NCBI GenBank assembly: GCA_002314715.1 | Contig: DCGY01000093.1 | Location: forward strand, 1 to 8,561 | Direction of reading: 5' to 3' | DNA length: 8,561 bases | From: Lachnospiraceae bacterium UBA1766 | Lineage (GTDB): Bacteria; Bacillota; Clostridia; Lachnospirales; Lachnospiraceae | Part shown: positions 5,935 to 8,561 of the stretch, piece by piece | Position numbering within the stretch: the first letter of the stretch is position 1 | Layout of the letters: every line of letters begins with the position of its first letter | Position numbers and translations under genes: made by a program | Notes under the pieces: model-generated | What the model saw: only the letters and a program-made list of their open reading frames with translations | Databases searched by the model: none | What the model was told of the DNA's origin: nothing

Positions 5935-5943
5935 AATAAGGAA

Positions 5944-8561
5944 TTGATTAATGAGGGATTAATTTGCACAAACGATAATTGTGTGGGCTGTAACAAGTGT
6001 ATTGGTGTATGTAGCTGTTTTGGCGCTACTATTGCGGCAGAATCCGGCGAGGGTACCAATATCATTAAGGCGGATGGCTCAAAGTGTATCGCCTGCGGAG
6101 CTTGTTTTGATGCATGTGAACATCATGCCAGAGAGTTTATTGACGATACGGAAAGCTTTTTCGAAGATCTGAAAAACGGAGAGCATATCTCTGTCATGGT
6201 AGCACCGGCATTCATCGCAAATTATCCGGTTGAATACAAAGAAATATTGGGAAAATTAAAAACACTCGGTGTTAACAGAATACTAAGTGTTGCTTTTGGT
6301 GCGAATATTACTACTTGGGCATACCTTAACTACATTAAAAAATACAATTTTCGAGGTGGGATTTCACAGCCCTGTCCTGCGGCGGTTGATTATATTGAAA
6401 AATACATACCGGAATTAATTCCCAAGCTTATGCCTGTCCAAAGTCCTATGATGTGCATGGCAATCTATGCGAAAAAACATCTTGGAATAAATGATAAACT
6501 TGCTTTTATTGGTCCCTGTATTGCCAAAAAAAGTGAAATGATGTCGAAGCGTGGAATGGGTAGGATTTCCTATAATGTTACCTTTGACCATATGATGAAA
6601 AAACTGCGCAGTATGGATGTGGTAGCGCAGGAATTTATAGACGAATCCGAATTTGGGCTTGGCTCTGTATACGCAATGCCCGGCGGTTTGAAGGAGAACA
6701 TCCATTGGTTTTTGGGGGATGATGCATTGGTTCGTCAGGTGGATGGCGAAAGGAAAATGTACCGTTTCCTGCATGAAAATAAAGAACGTATTTTATCGGA
6801 TTCATCCATATATACACTCTATGATGTTCTCAATTGCAGCGAAGGCTGTCTTTGCGGAACCGGAGTTGAGATGGATGCGATTTCAACAGAAGATACGCTG
6901 GTAGAGATGATGCGCATCCAAAAACGCAATAAGTCCGAAAAAAAAGGAAAAGCCTGGTCCCCGGAAATGAAGCCTGAGGAGCGTCTTGATGAGCTCAATA
7001 AAGATTTTCAGGAGCTTTCCCTGGAGGATTACTTTTGCGATTATGAGGATCAGTCAGAAACCTGCAAATATCACAAACTGACGGAAGAAGAGCTGGATGT
7101 TGTCTTTGAAAACATGAACAAAATCACAAAAGAGGACCGTTCAATAAACTGTTCCTCCTGCGGTTACAGCACTTGCAGAGAGATGGCTGAGGCAATTTAT
7201 AACGGCTTTAATCATAAGGAAAACTGCGTACATTTTATCAAAAATGTGCTGGAGGGTATTAGTGGAGATTTCCCTACGGTACTCATTATTCACGAAGAAA
7301 ACCAGTCGGTTCATGTGGTAAAGTATACGGGAGAAGACGCCATTAAAACCTGGATTGAGTCGGGACTTACACGAATCGATTATAATACCGCAATCAGAGA
7401 CTATATCGATCGGTATGTTGACAAAAATGATAAGGAACGTTTGTGGAAAGAAGTAGAGTTTACTGCATTGCAGAAAAATTTACAGGAGAACAATCACTTT
7501 TCGATTACATATATCAGACATCCTGAAGTGGGTGAAAGCGGATTTTTTCAACTGGATTTTAAAAGACCGGAAGGAAGAAAAGATATTATTCTCTCGTATA
7601 AGGATGTGGATAGTGCAGTTCGCGACCAGTTGGAGAACAATAATAAAATCCAGAATGCATTGGAAATTGCCCAGAAGGAAAATGAATTGGTAAAATCACT
7701 GTCCGAATTATATTACATCATATATGTTGTAGATATAAAAGAAGACTCGTTTATCGAAGTCAAAGCCTCATCTGTGGTAAGCGAATTTGTGAAAGACTAT
7801 TCCAGTGCATCGTTGTGTCTGAAAATGCTTCCGGACGCTATGTTTGCCCAGGAGTTTATTGATGAAGCAAAAGAATTTTATATGATCGATACCTGGAATG
7901 AACGATTGGGAAAAAGAGATTCCTGCAATCTGGATGCGAAGGGCAAAACCACAGGATGGATCAGAACGACTCTGATTGTTTCAAGAAGAGATGAAGAAGG
8001 AAACGTTCAGAGGGTCATTTGTGCGATTCAGGACATTCACGAAGATAAAGAAAAAGAATTTAACAATTACGCAATTATCAACGGCCTTAGTGTGGAGTTT
8101 TCAACCCTTTGGATGATTTCGTCATCCGATAAAACCATGAAACTGGTACGAAGTAACCAGTACGCGACCCTTGGCCCTATGGAGAGGGATACGATTGTAC
8201 ACTCTGTTTCATATGATTTTGCAATGCAAAGCTATATTGAGCATTTTGTTGCAAAAGAGGAACAGGAAAGGGTTCGTGAACTGGTACGGTTTGACAGATT
8301 GCTTGAAGTCATTCCGACCAATGATGTATACACGATTAATTTCCTGAAATGTATTGAACAGGACGAATTTCGATATAATCAGATGGTATTTACCAGAACC
8401 ATTGATCGAAACGGAAATGAAAGTATTGTCTTGGCTTACCGTGATATTGATGAAATCGTTCGTAAGGAACAGGCAAGAGAGCGGGAGCTGGAAAATGCCC
8501 TGGTGGAAGCAGAGCAGGCGAACAAAGCAAAATCCACCTTCCTTGCAAATATGTCTCATGA
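5944..8561 (+). CDS. [FeFe] hydrogenase-like sensor histidine kinase (HydS-like), 3' end cut by window
   Basis: One open frame of 872 complete codons with no stop, so the protein continues beyond the window. Order: two [4Fe-4S] ferredoxin motifs (C13, C16, C19, C23 and C48, C51, C54, C58); the iron-only hydrogenase large-subunit domain (about 70-310); a further Fe-S motif (C403, C406, C411, C428 in the pattern CSSCGYSTC...A); three PAS-like segments (about 440-560, 586-703, 712-842); a helical linker; and the HisKA H-box AKSTFLANMSH with H872, where the window ends. H-cluster motifs are SQPCPA (C144), GPCIAKKSE (C192) and NCSEGC (C298, C302), supplying all four expected cubane ligands. The usual proton-relay Cys is Pro143, and the relay glutamates are absent around 120-131. 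This matches sensory hydrogenases thought to read H2 or redox state and signal through phosphotransfer. No signal peptide is present, so it is cytoplasmic. ATP-binding and possible receiver domains lie outside the window. Confidence 0.92.
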   Translation, partial: MINEGLICTNDNCVGCNKCIGVCSCFGATIAAESGEGTNIIKADGSKCIACGACFDACEHHAREFIDDTESFFEDLKNGEHISVMVAPAFIANYPVEYKEILGKLKTLGVNRILSVAFGANITTWAYLNYIKKYNFRGGISQPCPAAVDYIEKYIPELIPKLMPVQSPMMCMAIYAKKHLGINDKLAFIGPCIAKKSEMMSKRGMGRISYNVTFDHMMKKLRSMDVVAQEFIDESEFGLGSVYAMPGGLKENIHWFLGDDALVRQVDGERKMYRFLHENKERILSDSSIYTLYDVLNCSEGCLCGTGVEMDAISTEDTLVEMMRIQKRNKSEKKGKAWSPEMKPEERLDELNKDFQELSLEDYFCDYEDQSETCKYHKLTEEELDVVFENMNKITKEDRSINCSSCGYSTCREMAEAIYNGFNHKENCVHFIKNVLEGISGDFPTVLIIHEENQSVHVVKYTGEDAIKTWIESGLTRIDYNTAIRDYIDRYVDKNDKERLWKEVEFTALQKNLQENNHFSITYIRHPEVGESGFFQLDFKRPEGRKDIILSYKDVDSAVRDQLENNNKIQNALEIAQKENELVKSLSELYYIIYVVDIKEDSFIEVKASSVVSEFVKDYSSASLCLKMLPDAMFAQEFIDEAKEFYMIDTWNERLGKRDSCNLDAKGKTTGWIRTTLIVSRRDEEGNVQRVICAIQDIHEDKEKEFNNYAIINGLSVEFSTLWMISSSDKTMKLVRSNQYATLGPMERDTIVHSVSYDFAMQSYIEHFVAKEEQERVRELVRFDRLLEVIPTNDVYTINFLKCIEQDEFRYNQMVFTRTIDRNGNESIVLAYRDIDEIVRKEQARERELENALVEAEQANKAKSTFLANMSH

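Larger units (their letters stand above)
5505..5943. other. 439-bp intergenic region
   Basis: No convincing gene is seen here. It holds a promoter-like pair (5520-5547), a strong terminator (5738-5785) and a palindrome (5796-5807), each listed separately. The ten-mer TTTACATAAA occurs at 5520-5529 and again at 5643-5652. TATAAT at 5862-5867 is a perfect -10 box for the downstream sensor gene, with no clear -35 at the right distance. TAAAAT at 5813-5818 is another -10 candidate. Confidence 0.5.

Noticed and set aside
5981..6172. A 63-aa + strand frame
   Set aside because: It is an out-of-frame shadow of the ferredoxin part of the hydrogenase-like gene, whose cysteine spacing fixes the true frame.
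6415..6904. Several 60-119 aa frames on both strands inside the hydrogenase-like gene
   Set aside because: The continuous frame with H-cluster motifs explains this DNA. The others are shadows without motifs.
1..8561. CRISPR arrays, tRNA or rRNA genes, insertion sequences, attachment sites
   Set aside because: No regularly spaced repeats, tRNA-like cloverleaf, rRNA segments, transposase or terminal inverted repeats were seen on either strand.

Overview
The window looks like low-GC Clostridia, most probably Lachnospiraceae. The DNA is AT-rich, intrinsic terminators are strong, and ribosome binding sites are AGGA/GGAGG-type. The EF-Tu C-terminus, the small lipid-enzyme families and the hydrogenase-like sensor kinase all fit an anaerobic gut or rumen Firmicute. 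The genus cannot be fixed from this sequence.

Layout, all genes on the + strand. (1) Bases 1-54 are the last codons of tuf, followed by a strong terminator. (2) A promoter near 265-293 starts a roughly 147-nt untranslated RNA. It ends in an 18-bp terminator hairpin (401-446) about 100 bp before the next gene, so it is either a free small RNA or an attenuating leader of unrecognised class. (3) A GNAT acetyltransferase, an OmpR-type response regulator and a membrane histidine kinase form a tight three-gene unit (544-2975). (4) A second group carries a VTT/TVP38 membrane protein, a CDP-alcohol phosphatidyltransferase of the phosphatidylserine synthase type, an unrecognised 130-aa soluble protein and a PAP2-like membrane phosphatase (3095-5504). 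Its theme is phospholipid synthesis, movement and head-group turnover. A terminator at 4331-4386 divides it into two pairs. (5) A 439-bp intergenic region holds a good promoter, a strong terminator and a short palindrome. (6) From a TTG start at 5944 to the window edge runs one uninterrupted reading frame of more than 870 codons. It encodes an iron-only ([FeFe]) hydrogenase-like sensor kinase: two [4Fe-4S] ferredoxin motifs, an H-cluster domain, another Fe-S cluster motif, three PAS-like segments, and the start of a HisKA domain. The window cuts it just after the phospho-accepting histidine.

The two-component system probably senses an envelope signal, and the lipid genes beside it are possible targets; that link rests only on position. 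The hydrogenase-like protein keeps all four expected cysteine ligands of the H-cluster cubane but lacks the usual proton-relay residues. This fits a redox or H2 sensor better than a high-turnover enzyme. The most interesting items are this sensor kinase, the orphan leader RNA, and the coupling of a putative lipid scramblase to a PS synthase with a changed signature motif.
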